Assembly: GCF_001401805.1 (NCBI RefSeq)
Contig: NZ_LKDW01000025.1
Coordinates: forward strand, 1 to 64,000
DNA from: Pseudoalteromonas sp. P1-25
GTDB lineage: Bacteria; Pseudomonadota; Gammaproteobacteria; Enterobacterales; Alteromonadaceae
DNA length: 64,000 nucleotides
Reading direction: 5' to 3'
Shown here: positions 10,577-20,160 of the stretch, piece after piece
Numbering within the stretch: the stretch's first letter is position 1
Layout: each line of letters begins with the position of its first letter
Notes under the pieces: model-generated
Told to the model about the DNA's origin: nothing
Databases searched by the model: none
What the model saw: the letters and a program-made list of their open reading frames with translations, nothing else
Program-made: the position numbers and the translations under genes

Positions 10577-11980
10577 TTATCTTATATTGTGATCAAACGA
10601 GCCCACATCTCCTGGGAACACCACTGGCGATTCAATCCCGTCATTACTTATCGCTGCAACACCAAAATAGTAGTTATCAATAACCACATTTTTAAGTGTG
10701 GCCGTTGTAACTTTCCCAACATCTTGGCTAAATTGCCATTGTGGCTCACTGGTATAGCGCCAATAAATACGATAACCGGCTATATTATCATCATCTGACT
10801 TTTGCCACGAAAGCGTAGTATTAGCCTTAACCGCGCCTTCAATTTTCACCTGCTTAGGGGGTGCTGGGGCCCACGCCATTGAAGCCATAGTTACAGCGTT
10901 AAGCGAGGTAAGTTTTGCAGTGTAGTCAAAATCAACACCATCTATTGTATCGCCATAAACCACGCCATTTTCAGTGCGCAAGTCTTGATGCTGTCGGTCG
11001 TAATGCTCGTTAGTTTCCATAATTCTGACTGCAGCAAAACCTGCATCGTTAAAGGGTCTATGGTGCCCACCTCGGCCAAATCTATCTAACCGGTAAACTA
11101 ACATTGTATCTAAATTTGGGATGTACCTATCAGCAATAGTATCTATATAGCGGGCTAAATTACGGCTCGCTGAGTCTACCTCACCGCCGGTAAATCGCCT
11201 CGTACGCGCCTGCTCTTTAGTTTCTACTACACGTGTTCCTTCAGAAAATATGCGTGCCGTTGTATTGTCGGTAACGCCATTAATACCGGTAATGTTGCCA
11301 ATCATATCGTTATTTAAAACGCCATGAACTTGCCAATCATGCTTTTGCGCATACGCTGTGAGTATTTTACCACCAAACAAGCCTTGCTCTTCGCCCGAAA
11401 GTGCCGCATATACAACTGAGCCATTAAATTTATATTTGCTAAGTACACGTGCAGCTTCAATAACACCTGCCACGCCCGAGGCGTTATCATTGGCACCTGG
11501 TGAATCACTGGTAAAGTCCATAACATCACTCACGCGCGAATCAATATCGCCCGACATAATCACCATTCGGTTTGGCTCAGTACTGCCGCGCTGAATTGCA
11601 ACAATGTTTACTACTTCAACAGGATTAGGGATTCGTTTTTCACCTGATATGGTGTCTTTAACTTCAATTACTTCTAGGCAGCCACCACATTGCGCTGATA
11701 TTTTCTCAAACTCTTTTTTGATCCAACGCCTTGCAGCGCCTATGCCCCGCGTATCTGACTTAGTGTCAGAAAGCGTATGGCGAGTTCCGAAATCCACCAG
11801 CGTTTGTATATCACTCCCAATACGCTTAGCTGATACCTCGGCTGCAATATCATGTAGCTTTTGTTGTTCTTCATATTTTATGCTGGCATGAGCGTGTGCT
11901 ATTAACCCTGCCGTACAAGCAAAAGCTAACGCACTCAATTTAATAAGTTTAGTTGTAATAGAAAAAGGGGTTTTGCGCAT
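10577..11980 (-). CDS. Secreted M28 family metallopeptidase with C-terminal fibronectin III domain
   Basis: This is a predicted periplasmic or extracellular zinc aminopeptidase of 467 residues. A signal peptide ends near AHAHA. The M28 catalytic domain shows the shared metal Asp in GANDNASG, the catalytic Glu pair in SGEEQG, the Asp in NNDMIG and the late His in GRGGHHRPF. The position usually held by the first His ligand (GxHxDS) reads SGDIDS. A fibronectin III-like domain (about residues 375-460) follows. I chose the ATG at 11980, which has AAGGAGC 5 nt upstream, over the longer frame to 12019. Substrates are unknown. Confidence 0.85.
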   Translation of the reverse strand: MRKTPFSITTKLIKLSALAFACTAGLIAHAHASIKYEEQQKLHDIAAEVSAKRIGSDIQTLVDFGTRHTLSDTKSDTRGIGAARRWIKKEFEKISAQCGGCLEVIEVKDTISGEKRIPNPVEVVNIVAIQRGSTEPNRMVIMSGDIDSRVSDVMDFTSDSPGANDNASGVAGVIEAARVLSKYKFNGSVVYAALSGEEQGLFGGKILTAYAQKHDWQVHGVLNNDMIGNITGINGVTDNTTARIFSEGTRVVETKEQARTRRFTGGEVDSASRNLARYIDTIADRYIPNLDTMLVYRLDRFGRGGHHRPFNDAGFAAVRIMETNEHYDRQHQDLRTENGVVYGDTIDGVDFDYTAKLTSLNAVTMASMAWAPAPPKQVKIEGAVKANTTLSWQKSDDDNIAGYRIYWRYTSEPQWQFSQDVGKVTTATLKNVVIDNYYFGVAAISNDGIESPVVFPGDVGSFDHNIR

Positions 11981-12209
11981 TATAAGCTCCTTATTTTTTA
12001 CCTTACCTTTACTCAACAACCTAGTTAGTGCAACTATTTTGAGTTAAAGCTTTATACAAGTAAGCTCAACTGTAAAAATTAACCACAGTTACACACGCCT
12101 CCCTCGTTTATGCACCAAGCGTATTACAAACCTTGTTACATAAATATGTTATATACATTGCGTGTTTTCGTGGCAAACTAACAAGGTGTTTTATTTGTAA
12201 ATGTAATCT

Positions 12210-13007
12210 ATGCGCCAGCTTAAAGCCGATACGGTCTCTGCCAATTTAATAGCCTCTAGTAACAACCAATATGGGCCTATTTGTGTTTATCAAAATACGG
12301 CCTATCGCTGGTTAACACTTGCCCAAAATGCACAAAGCGATATCACTATTCAAGGGGTGATGAGCCTTAATAAGAATGAACAATTACTGATTGCGGTTAA
12401 TCAATGTATGCTGTTATTTTTACTTAAAGCAGCTGAGCCACTACGGGTTTTAAATTTAGGTTTAGGTACTGCAGGCATTGAACGAGCCATTCATTATTTA
12501 CATAACAAAACAGCTTATATAAATAACGTAGCTGTGTTTGACAGTGTAGAAATAAACCCCGCGATGATAAGCGTTGCTAAGGAGCATTTTAGTTTGCCCG
12601 CTAATCATACGGTGCACGTACAAAATGCAGAGTTGTTTGTTGCAACGTGCACGCGTACATACAATGTCATCACAATTGATATTTTTAGTGGCGATGTACA
12701 CCAAGACTTTTTATCAGATAGTGTATTTTGGCAAAACATACGTCGCTGCAGTGAGCAAACCGCACAAATTATTATAAATTTAAACCCTAAAACAGGAAAA
12801 GAGCTTCAAGCTTTACTCGTCCTGTTTAGGCAACACTTTAGCTGCATCGCCCTTATAGAGTTTAACGAGTACAAAAATATTGTCGTGATACTTTCTCAGC
12901 TAAGCTTAATGCACATCAATAAAGAAGAAATAGCTCATTCGCTATTATTTAAAACATGGGCGCCCACCCTTCACACCGACATAAACAGCATTTATCACAT
13001 AGAGTAA
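12210..13007 (+). CDS. Spermidine synthase-like methyltransferase
   Basis: This 265-residue protein has the Rossmann core of the spermidine synthase group. The glycine loop is LNLGLGTAGIERAIH, the acidic nucleotide-binding residue is in DSVEINPAMISVAKE, and the motif ITIDIFSGD corresponds to the active-site strand. The N-terminal region includes QGVMSLNKNEQLLI, like the substrate loop of the family. No membrane part is seen, so it resembles stand-alone SpeE-like proteins rather than fused forms. Whether it aminopropylates or methylates, and what, cannot be told. The gene stands alone and converges on the GFA gene with a 1-nt gap. Confidence 0.72.
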   Translation: MRQLKADTVSANLIASSNNQYGPICVYQNTAYRWLTLAQNAQSDITIQGVMSLNKNEQLLIAVNQCMLLFLLKAAEPLRVLNLGLGTAGIERAIHYLHNKTAYINNVAVFDSVEINPAMISVAKEHFSLPANHTVHVQNAELFVATCTRTYNVITIDIFSGDVHQDFLSDSVFWQNIRRCSEQTAQIIINLNPKTGKELQALLVLFRQHFSCIALIEFNEYKNIVVILSQLSLMHINKEEIAHSLLFKTWAPTLHTDINSIYHIE

Positions 13008-13008
13008 T

Positions 13009-13413
13009 TTATCGCCCAGGTTCGTGTTTTTCATAGCATGGCAAATGGGTTTCTAATTGCTCCCAATTGGCTTTAGAGGTAACAAAATTATGCGACATTA
13101 CCTGTTCTGTAATATCGTCATCTATCAACCCTAGGCGTATTCGCAAGCGAGATTTATCCTCTGCATTAGCACTGTAAATAGGTGAGCCACATGTTTTACA
13201 AAAAAAGCGCGCACGCCCAGGTTTGAAATTAAATTCAGTTAAATTATCTTCACCTTTGGTAAGTGTAAATTCGTGAGTGTTTACAAAACCATTAGTAGCA
13301 AAAGCAGTCCCGCTGTTTTTTCTGCATAGTGAGCAGTGACAATGAATAATTTGAGAAATAGCCCCTTTAATTTCAATGCTTACCGCTTTACATAGGCACG
13401 TTCCAGTATACAT
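13009..13413 (-). CDS. GFA family (CENP-V/GFA domain) zinc protein
   Basis: This 134-residue protein has the zinc-binding cysteines of the glutathione-dependent formaldehyde-activating enzyme family: GTCLCKAV, CHCSLCRK and FFCKTCGSP. Members bind two zinc ions; the formaldehyde/glutathione activity has been questioned for many of them. It is one domain of normal length with no signal peptide. It is transcribed alone toward the methyltransferase gene. Confidence 0.87.
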   Translation of the reverse strand: MYTGTCLCKAVSIEIKGAISQIIHCHCSLCRKNSGTAFATNGFVNTHEFTLTKGEDNLTEFNFKPGRARFFCKTCGSPIYSANAEDKSRLRIRLGLIDDDITEQVMSHNFVTSKANWEQLETHLPCYEKHEPGR

Positions 13414-13501
13414 ATAATCCCTTTTATTATTTTTAATTGCGTGTAGTTAGGTATTCTACGCGTTTAAAATATAAACGTCAGTAGAATAGATAAAATACAA
13501 T

Positions 13502-13581
13502 ATTGGTTGACTAATTTACACTAAATTGGTTATATAAATTTTAAGTTTGAAAAATCAAAAGCTACATATTGGTTTACCAAT
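13502..13581. promoter_or_regulatory. Two copies of a palindromic operator ATTGGT-N2-ACYAAT
   Basis: ATTGGTTGACTAAT (13502-13515) and ATTGGTTTACCAAT (13568-13581) share the same arms. The second copy is a perfect palindrome around TT. Both lie in the 204-bp divergent gap before the lipoprotein gene at 13618, and the second copy is 36 nt from its start. Short palindromes with a 2-nt centre are typical of GntR or LacI family operators. The regulator is not in this window. Confidence 0.55.
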
Positions 13582-13617
13582 TTATAAACTTATACTTACA
13601 TTAGTTAAAGAGGGATT

Positions 13618-14457
13618 ATGCGCGTTAAATACAGCTTACTGTTAGTGGCCTGCTCAGGATTATTAGCCTGTAGCCAAAACAATCAAAACGCTCCCTCTGC
13701 AAAGTGGTTATTAGTAGATAACTTTGAACAACCACTAAAAGGCTGGACAAAGGCCGACACAGACAATCAAACTCAACCTTATGTCGCTAACCCACAAGTA
13801 ACTAAAATAGAGGTTGAGGACACAACCAAAGGGATTAACCATTTTTTAATTAAAAAGCCCGCCGAAAAGGGGATTGTTGGAAACCGTAAAGCCCTTAGCT
13901 ATAAAAAGCTGCCAAAAACAGTGCCAGTTGGCGAAACCTACACTTTTTTTACACGTATTAACGTTGCCTCTTTTCCAAATAACCATGCTTTTGGCTTAAG
14001 TAACTTAGAGCCAGAGCAAATAAACGTTCATGGCTACGATGCCTTCGAAGCCACTCTTCGGGTTACAGATAAAACCGAATCAAACGGTTTAGTTAATACC
14101 GGTGCGCTAATGGTCAAAACTGATAAGGGCTATAGTAATATCCAAAACTATGCACAAGCGCAATCGGCTAAACCACTTGATACAAACAGTTGGTACAACA
14201 TTTGGTACGTTGTTAATAATGCATCGGTAAAAATGCAAGGCCAGCAATATAATGTATATGTACAAGGCGGCGAATTTAAAAACCAAACCTTAGTGTATAA
14301 AAATGCCACCTTTAGAATGAAACGCGAACGCCCACTTAGCTATTTTTTAGCTAACTGTAATACGGGCCCACATAAAAAGCCCTACGGAAATGGCGGTTTA
14401 CGCTATGACGACATTTATATGATTAAAGGCGTAAACCTCACAAACCCTATTCGATAA
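13618..14457 (+). CDS. Outer-membrane-type lipoprotein of unknown function
   Basis: The 279-residue product has a lipoprotein signal (hydrophobic core, lipobox LLAC, Cys18) followed by SQNN, without the +2 Asp that keeps lipoproteins in the inner membrane. The mature part begins WLLVDNFEQPLKGWTKAD, is rich in Trp, Tyr and Asn and ends YDDIYMIKGVNL. This pattern suggests a beta-sandwich like carbohydrate-binding or concanavalin-like domains. I do not recognise a named family. The duplicated palindromic operator upstream suggests induction by a specific, perhaps carbohydrate, signal. The ATG has AGAGGG before it. Confidence 0.7.
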   Translation: MRVKYSLLLVACSGLLACSQNNQNAPSAKWLLVDNFEQPLKGWTKADTDNQTQPYVANPQVTKIEVEDTTKGINHFLIKKPAEKGIVGNRKALSYKKLPKTVPVGETYTFFTRINVASFPNNHAFGLSNLEPEQINVHGYDAFEATLRVTDKTESNGLVNTGALMVKTDKGYSNIQNYAQAQSAKPLDTNSWYNIWYVVNNASVKMQGQQYNVYVQGGEFKNQTLVYKNATFRMKRERPLSYFLANCNTGPHKKPYGNGGLRYDDIYMIKGVNLTNPIR

Positions 14458-14548
14458 AAGTAGCAGTGTAAATTAGTCGCTAAAGATCTACAGCGCGCCA
14501 CTTAAATGGTATGATCCTTTTCTATTATTTGTCATTTAAGTTTATAAA

Positions 14549-16396
14549 ATGTATCGATTATTCGAAAAAATGACCAACGCATTTCCTGAGCAAAAGCCAA
14601 CGCAGCCGCCCTCTACCTTATTTGCGTTTTGTCGTCATTACACTAAAGGTATGGAGCTGTCGTTAGTTTTAATGTCTGTTAGTGCTGCCCTGCTTGCCAT
14701 TTTAGAGGTATCGTTATTTAGCTATATGGGCCAATTAGTTGATTGGTTGGGCACCTACACACCGCAAACCCTGTTTGAAGAGCAAAAAACCGAACTTATA
14801 AAAATGGCGGTAGTGCTTTTAGTGATATTGCCTATAGTGGTGTTTTTTCACTCGGCTATTTTACACCAAGCATTACTGGGTAATTACCCTATGTCGATTC
14901 GTTGGTCGGCGCATAGATACTTATTACGCCAAAGTGTTAGCTTTTATCAAAACGAGTTTGCAGGGCGTATTGCCACAAAAGTAATGCAAACATCACTGGC
15001 GGTACGAGAAGCCGTTATGAAACTGCTCGATGTACTAATGTATATTGTGGTTTATTTTGGCGCTATGGTGTTTTTAGTTGCTGAAGCTGACTGGCGTTTA
15101 ATGCTACCGCTTTTAGTGTGGGTAATTATTTATGCCGCCATTCAAATGTATTTTGTGCCAAAACTTAAAAAAATTGCCAGCTCGCAGGCCGATGCGCGCT
15201 CTGAAATGACCGGCCGTATAGTCGACAGCTATACAAATATATCGACCATTAAGCTTTTTTCGTACACACAACGTGAAGAGCAATACGCTAAACAAAGTAT
15301 GGATGTATTTTTACAGCCTGTTTATAAGCAAATGCGTTTAGTAACCAGCCTTAACTTTGCCATTAATAGCCTAAATTACTTATTAGTATTTAGTGTGGCC
15401 GCACTATCCCTTTATTTATGGTCGTTAAGTGCAATTAGCGCAGGCGCCATTGCAGTTGCGGTTAGTTTATCGCTTAGATTAAATGGCATGGCGCAGTGGA
15501 TCATGTGGGAAATAAGCAGCTTGTTTGAAAACATTGGTACCGCCACCGATGGCATGAAAACCTTATCTACGCCCATTAAAGTAGATGACAAACCCAATGC
15601 GAGCACGCTTGAAGTTACTAAGGGCAATATTGAATTTTCAAATGTTCACTTTAACTACGGCAAAGCCGCTAATGAAACCAATCGCGGCCCGGTAATGAAC
15701 GGCCTAAACCTACATATCAAACCCGGTGAAAAAATTGGCTTAGTGGGTCGCTCTGGCGCTGGTAAATCAACATTAGTTAATTTACTGCTGCGCTTTTACG
15801 ATACCGATTCGGGGACGATTAAAATTGATGGCCAAAACATTACCGATGTAAGCCAAGAAAGCCTTCGCCGCTATATAGCCATGGTTACGCAAGACACTTC
15901 CCTGCTTCACCGCTCTGTAAAAGATAATATTTTATACGGCCGACCCGATGCCTCAGAAGCCGAAATGCTCAGCGCTGCCAAGCAAGCTAAAGCACTCGAG
16001 TTTATAAGCGATTTAGAAGATAGCAAAGGCAATAAAGGGTTTGATGCTCAAGTAGGCGAGCGCGGTGTAACCCTCTCCGGTGGGCAACGCCAGCGTATCG
16101 CTATAGCGCGGGTATTACTGAAAAATGCACCTATTTTAATACTCGATGAAGCCACCAGCGCGCTCGACTCAGAAGTAGAAGCCGCAATACAAGCAAGCCT
16201 AGATGATTTAATGACAGGTAAAACTGTGATTGCCATTGCTCACAGGCTATCGACCATTGCGCAAATGGACAGACTTATTGTACTTGATGAAGGACGCGTT
16301 GTAGAGCAAGGCAACCACGAAGCGCTCATTGCACAAAATGGTATTTATGCTGGGCTTTGGGCGCATCAAACCGGTGGGTTTATTGGTGTCAGCTAA
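14549..16396 (+). CDS. ABC transporter, fused permease and ATPase (exporter type)
   Basis: The 615-residue half-transporter has six predicted membrane helices in the first about 330 residues, then a nucleotide-binding domain. Walker A is GRSGAGKST, the signature is LSGGQRQR, Walker B is ILILDEATSALDSE and the switch His is in IAIAHRLST. The domain order and length fit the MsbA/multidrug exporter class, which works as a homodimer or heterodimer in the inner membrane. No partner gene is adjacent, so a homodimer is likely. The substrate is unknown. Confidence 0.88.
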   Translation: MYRLFEKMTNAFPEQKPTQPPSTLFAFCRHYTKGMELSLVLMSVSAALLAILEVSLFSYMGQLVDWLGTYTPQTLFEEQKTELIKMAVVLLVILPIVVFFHSAILHQALLGNYPMSIRWSAHRYLLRQSVSFYQNEFAGRIATKVMQTSLAVREAVMKLLDVLMYIVVYFGAMVFLVAEADWRLMLPLLVWVIIYAAIQMYFVPKLKKIASSQADARSEMTGRIVDSYTNISTIKLFSYTQREEQYAKQSMDVFLQPVYKQMRLVTSLNFAINSLNYLLVFSVAALSLYLWSLSAISAGAIAVAVSLSLRLNGMAQWIMWEISSLFENIGTATDGMKTLSTPIKVDDKPNASTLEVTKGNIEFSNVHFNYGKAANETNRGPVMNGLNLHIKPGEKIGLVGRSGAGKSTLVNLLLRFYDTDSGTIKIDGQNITDVSQESLRRYIAMVTQDTSLLHRSVKDNILYGRPDASEAEMLSAAKQAKALEFISDLEDSKGNKGFDAQVGERGVTLSGGQRQRIAIARVLLKNAPILILDEATSALDSEVEAAIQASLDDLMTGKTVIAIAHRLSTIAQMDRLIVLDEGRVVEQGNHEALIAQNGIYAGLWAHQTGGFIGVS

Positions 16397-16401
16397 AAAC
16401 T

Positions 16402-16440
16402 AAAAAGCAAAAGGGCTAATTACAGCCCTTTCGCTTTTTT
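16402..16440. terminator. Long bidirectional terminator hairpin
   Basis: AAAAGCAAAAGGGCT (16402-16416) pairs with AGCCCTTTCGCTTTT (16424-16438) with one mismatch and is followed by T. It separates the ABC exporter gene from the converging MAPEG gene. Confidence 0.85.
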
Positions 16441-16475
16441 ATACTAACGGTTTAATAGCCTTTAATCGCGTGGTA

Positions 16476-16895
16476 TTAAGCCATTAACCTTAAGCCAATT
16501 AAAATTAGCATAACAATATTGGCTATAAAACTGATTAAAAAGAAGTACGTGCGTGGGCTTGGGTTTTTCTCTGTGGCTATAACGTAATACAGCGCCATAT
16601 GAATTAATCGCGCTATTACATACACCCAAACGCACATGGCAAATATAGGGCTTTGGTAATTTATAACAAATGCAAACAACACAGTACCAATAAACAACGC
16701 GCTGTTTTCTAGTGTGTTATGAAAAGTACGGTGGGCTCTAAATATAAAACTGTCGTGCGATAAATCATCGCTAATTTTACCCGGTACAGCATTAGGTTGT
16801 TTAGCTTTGCTAAAGGTAGCTACCGACCACTGTACCACTAACATTATTAAATAAACGTAAAACGCCATATAGGCAGAAAGCGCAACTTCAGTCAT
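16476..16895 (-). CDS. MAPEG family membrane protein
   Basis: This 139-residue protein has four membrane helices and the MAPEG motif RAHRTFHNTLENSALF in the first cytoplasmic loop, whose Arg and Asn bind glutathione in characterised relatives. Bacterial members are often microsomal-GST-like, but activity differs. It is a single gene of usual family length. The substrate is unknown. Confidence 0.85.
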   Translation of the reverse strand: MTEVALSAYMAFYVYLIMLVVQWSVATFSKAKQPNAVPGKISDDLSHDSFIFRAHRTFHNTLENSALFIGTVLFAFVINYQSPIFAMCVWVYVIARLIHMALYYVIATEKNPSPRTYFFLISFIANIVMLILIGLRLMA

Positions 16896-17039
16896 TTTTA
16901 TGTCCTTAAAATTGTTTTAACTCAGTAGTTACAGCAAGTTTTAAGCCTAAAATAAGTTCATTATAATTAATGACTTGTAATTTATAAGTTCAATAATAAT
17001 GTAAAAGCTGCAAACCTATTTATAAATGTTACCCACGAA

Positions 17040-18239
17040 TTAACTCCTTAACGTTAGGGTAATTGATACCACTGCGTGATCGGTTGTTAAATCGTCTCGT
17101 TCGTATTCTGGGTTTATTAAATGCCTGTCGTATGTATGATAATCACTCACTTCATAAAAGCTATCATCGTAACTTGGGTCAAATTCACACGAGAGTAAAA
17201 TATAATCAAGTATCGTACTACTCGTTCCATAGTAATGGGTAGGGCTTCGATTTAATAATGGCGCAGCGGGGGAATTACTTTGTTGAGCATCTGGATGGCT
17301 GGCAGCGTTTTGCTGGGTGTTGTGCGCCGTAAATTGGCTCATTTTTAGTGTTTTAAATAACTGCCACGCGTCATTTAAACAATATTTTGCAAGGTATGTT
17401 TTAACATCAAACGCTGGGGCAAATCGCAATGTATTCGTTAGTAAATGGCTCAACACACCATCGGCAAGGTCGTTATTAAAATCGCCCATTAACACCATAG
17501 GCTGTTGTGTAGCTTCGCGTCGGGCAATCATTTCTATCATTAGTAAAGTAGCTTCACTACCGCGCTGAATGGTTGAGCCCCACGAGCCGGCCACATTTGC
17601 TTTGAGAGCGTCTATTATGTTTTTTTCGCTTGAGGGTGGCTCGGTTTTGGCTGAGCTAGTAGTACTTTCATCGCTTTCAATCATGGCTCGTTTTGACTTG
17701 AAATGCACTACATAACAGTCGGTATTACCTACATGGGGTAATTTAATGATTGCTCTTAACACCTTACGGCTAAACGTAAAATTACTATTAAGGCCAAGCA
17801 TTTCAACAAGCTCGGTATTGTGCTTAACCGCTGCTACATCAACAATCTCAAATTTAGACGCTATTGCCACGACCGGGCGTTTAAAAATAAAATCATCAAT
17901 CACCTCTGGTGTATCAACCACAGCAAAATATGTATAGCCTTGCTGCGCCATTAACGCTTTTAGCGATTCAATACTAAATACTTCTTGAAAACCTACTACA
18001 TCAGGCGCGTACTCATTTAAATAATCTACAATCCAACGCTGTTTGCGTGCCCATTGCTCTGCGGTATAAATTTTTTCAAAATCGTAATACGCATTAGGCG
18101 GCTCAAGGTAGTTAAATAAATTAAACGTGGCTATTTTAAATCGCGTGTTTTTTACTACAGGCTCGTTTAAATCAGCGGCAAGTTCAGCCTCAAGCGTAGT
18201 GTGATGTAAAGTCGATTCAAAATTACTGATAACAATAGC
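17040..18239 (-). pseudogene. Endonuclease/exonuclease/phosphatase family gene with a damaged 5' end
   Basis: The frame is open from 18239 down to 17040 and encodes up to 399 residues of the EEP fold: ATFNLFNY (Asn of motif I), PDVVGFQEVFS (catalytic Glu), MGDFNND (catalytic Asp/Asn) and TTDHAVV (catalytic His). The first in-frame ATG is at 17951, but starting there would remove the motif I Asn and the catalytic Glu. Upstream of 18239 the frame is closed by TAG, with no ATG, GTG or TTG in between. An ATG at 18258 with AGGG before it reads MHFYSL and then joins this frame if one G of the GG at 18240/18239 is removed. So either a 1-bp frameshift or an ATT start at 18236 must be assumed. Confidence 0.7.
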
Positions 18240-18373
18240 CTAGCGAATAAAAGTGCATTAATTATACCCTAAAGGGTTTAAAGTTCTAAACCGTGAATTA
18301 TTCTCAACATGCAAATAAAGCCCTTTATTTACGCTATACTGCCCTCCTCGTTATTAGCGCACACATAGGTATT

Positions 18374-19636
18374 ATGAACTACTCAAATTTTGGTACTAAA
18401 TTTACACAACCCAACGGAATAACGCAGCTTATGGAAGATTTAGGCAGCGCTAACGCAAGCAATAATCCAAATATTGTTATGCTAGGTGGCGGTAACCCTG
18501 CACACGTACCACAGGTTAATGCTGTATTTTTAGATGAATTACAAAAGCTAGTAGCCAGTAATAAAGTATCGCAAGTATTTGGTTTGTACGACGGGCCAAC
18601 TGGCAATGACGAATTTAGAGCGGCTCTTGCTAAACACCTCAATAGCGAGTTTGACTGGGGCTTAACACCACAAAACATAGCACTGGGTAACGGCAGCCAA
18701 GCTAACTTTTTTGTATTGTTTAATATGCTTGCGGGCAAAATGAGCGATGGCACTAATAAGCGTATATTGTTTCCGCTTGCGCCTGAATACGTAGGTTACG
18801 CCGACCAAGGTTTATCTGATGATATGTTTGTGGCAATAAAACCCGACATCGAAATTTTAAATACCCCCAGTGGCTCTAAGCAGTTTAAATATGTCATTGA
18901 TTTTGACGCGGTAGAAAACGTATTAGCCAACGATACCAGTATTAGTGCACTGTGCGTATCGCGCCCTACCAACCCAACTGGTAATGTCATTACCGATGAG
19001 GAAGTACGCCATCTAGACGCCCTTGCACACAAGTACAATATTCCCCTAATTATTGATAACGCCTACGGCGACCCTTTCCCGGGCTGTATTTACACCGATG
19101 CAAACCTTACGTGGAACTCAAACATTATATTGTGTATGTCGCTTTCAAAATTGGGCTTGCCAGGCCTGCGCACTGGTATTGTGGTTGCCAATAACGAAAT
19201 AATTAAAGCCATTGGCCGTGTTAACGGCTCTATGGTGTTATCGCCTAACGCTATTGGCCCAAGCTTAGTAACCCGCTTAATTAACGAAGGCGAATTACTG
19301 CCTTTGTGTAAAAATACGGTATTGCCTTTTTATAAAAATAAAGCAGAGATAGCCATAAACCTGTTTGATGAAATTTTTGCAGACTTGCCTGTTTATTTAC
19401 ATAAACTCGAAGGCGCGTTTTTTATGTGGCTATGGTTTAAAGACTCAAAAATAACCAGCGAAATGCTTTATCAAAAACTCAAAGAGCAAGATGTATATAT
19501 AATTCCTGGGCATAACTTTTTTATTGGCATTGAAGATAGCTGGGAGCATAAACACCAGTGCGTACGCATTAACTACGCTAACGATGAAGCTACTCTCAGA
19601 AAAGGCTTAGAGGCTATTAAAGCGCTTATTATGTAG
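18374..19636 (+). CDS. avtA: Valine-pyruvate aminotransferase AvtA
   Basis: AvtA is a fold-type I PLP enzyme that interconverts valine and pyruvate with 2-ketoisovalerate and alanine. The sequence follows E. coli AvtA closely: LGGGNPA near the start, YDGPTGNDE, FPLAPEYVGYAD, SRPTNPTGNVITDEE, IDNAYGDPFPG and the PLP-lysine segment CMSLSKLGLPGLR. Length is 420 residues (417 in E. coli). I chose the ATG at 18374, with AGGT upstream, over an in-frame GTG at 18293 that adds 27 unrelated residues. It is divergent from the EEP gene. Confidence 0.94.
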   Translation: MNYSNFGTKFTQPNGITQLMEDLGSANASNNPNIVMLGGGNPAHVPQVNAVFLDELQKLVASNKVSQVFGLYDGPTGNDEFRAALAKHLNSEFDWGLTPQNIALGNGSQANFFVLFNMLAGKMSDGTNKRILFPLAPEYVGYADQGLSDDMFVAIKPDIEILNTPSGSKQFKYVIDFDAVENVLANDTSISALCVSRPTNPTGNVITDEEVRHLDALAHKYNIPLIIDNAYGDPFPGCIYTDANLTWNSNIILCMSLSKLGLPGLRTGIVVANNEIIKAIGRVNGSMVLSPNAIGPSLVTRLINEGELLPLCKNTVLPFYKNKAEIAINLFDEIFADLPVYLHKLEGAFFMWLWFKDSKITSEMLYQKLKEQDVYIIPGHNFFIGIEDSWEHKHQCVRINYANDEATLRKGLEAIKALIM

Positions 19637-19713
19637 CGCTTTAATAACGCTTTACATCGTATTTCAACGTGGTGGTTAACTTTTAGCGTTAGCCACTGTG
19701 TTATTTATTTAAC

Positions 19714-20160
19714 CTACTGTTTAAGGGCTAACGCCTTGGTTAATAAGGCAAACAGCAAGCCACCTAAAGCACCTGCTAGTAACTGAAAATAAAATCCCCA
19801 TCCACGTGCGCCCGCTATAATATGAATATTCATAATCGACTCAATGGCCACTAGCACCACGGCAAAAGCAGTGATACCCGATGCCGCAAATAACACCATG
19901 CTGTATTTTTCAAACTTTTTAATAAGTAACACAACAGCAAAAAAAGCGATAGCTAAAGCAATGGCAATAATAGCGCCATAGGTAGGTAATAGCCCTAACC
20001 AATCATCTAGCGTTAAATCAATACGGTTGCTTAAGCTGACCACAACGCCCACATCAACTAATTGATTGACAACGTATTGGCTATGAAACAAGCTAGCAAG
20101 CGTAAAGGTAAATAACCAAGAAACTAAAAATATAGGGAGTAAACGTGTTAAAAATGGCAT
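19714..20160 (-). CDS. Small integral membrane protein, unknown
   Basis: The 148-residue protein has four hydrophobic segments (about residues 7-25, 58-80, 87-108 and 118-142) and hardly any soluble part. I do not recognise a family. Its first codons overlap, on the opposite strand, the first codons of the sugar dehydrogenase gene, so each gene's promoter must lie within the other's coding region. It converges on avtA. Confidence 0.65.
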   Translation of the reverse strand: MPFLTRLLPIFLVSWLFTFTLASLFHSQYVVNQLVDVGVVVSLSNRIDLTLDDWLGLLPTYGAIIAIALAIAFFAVVLLIKKFEKYSMVLFAASGITAFAVVLVAIESIMNIHIIAGARGWGFYFQLLAGALGGLLFALLTKALALKQ

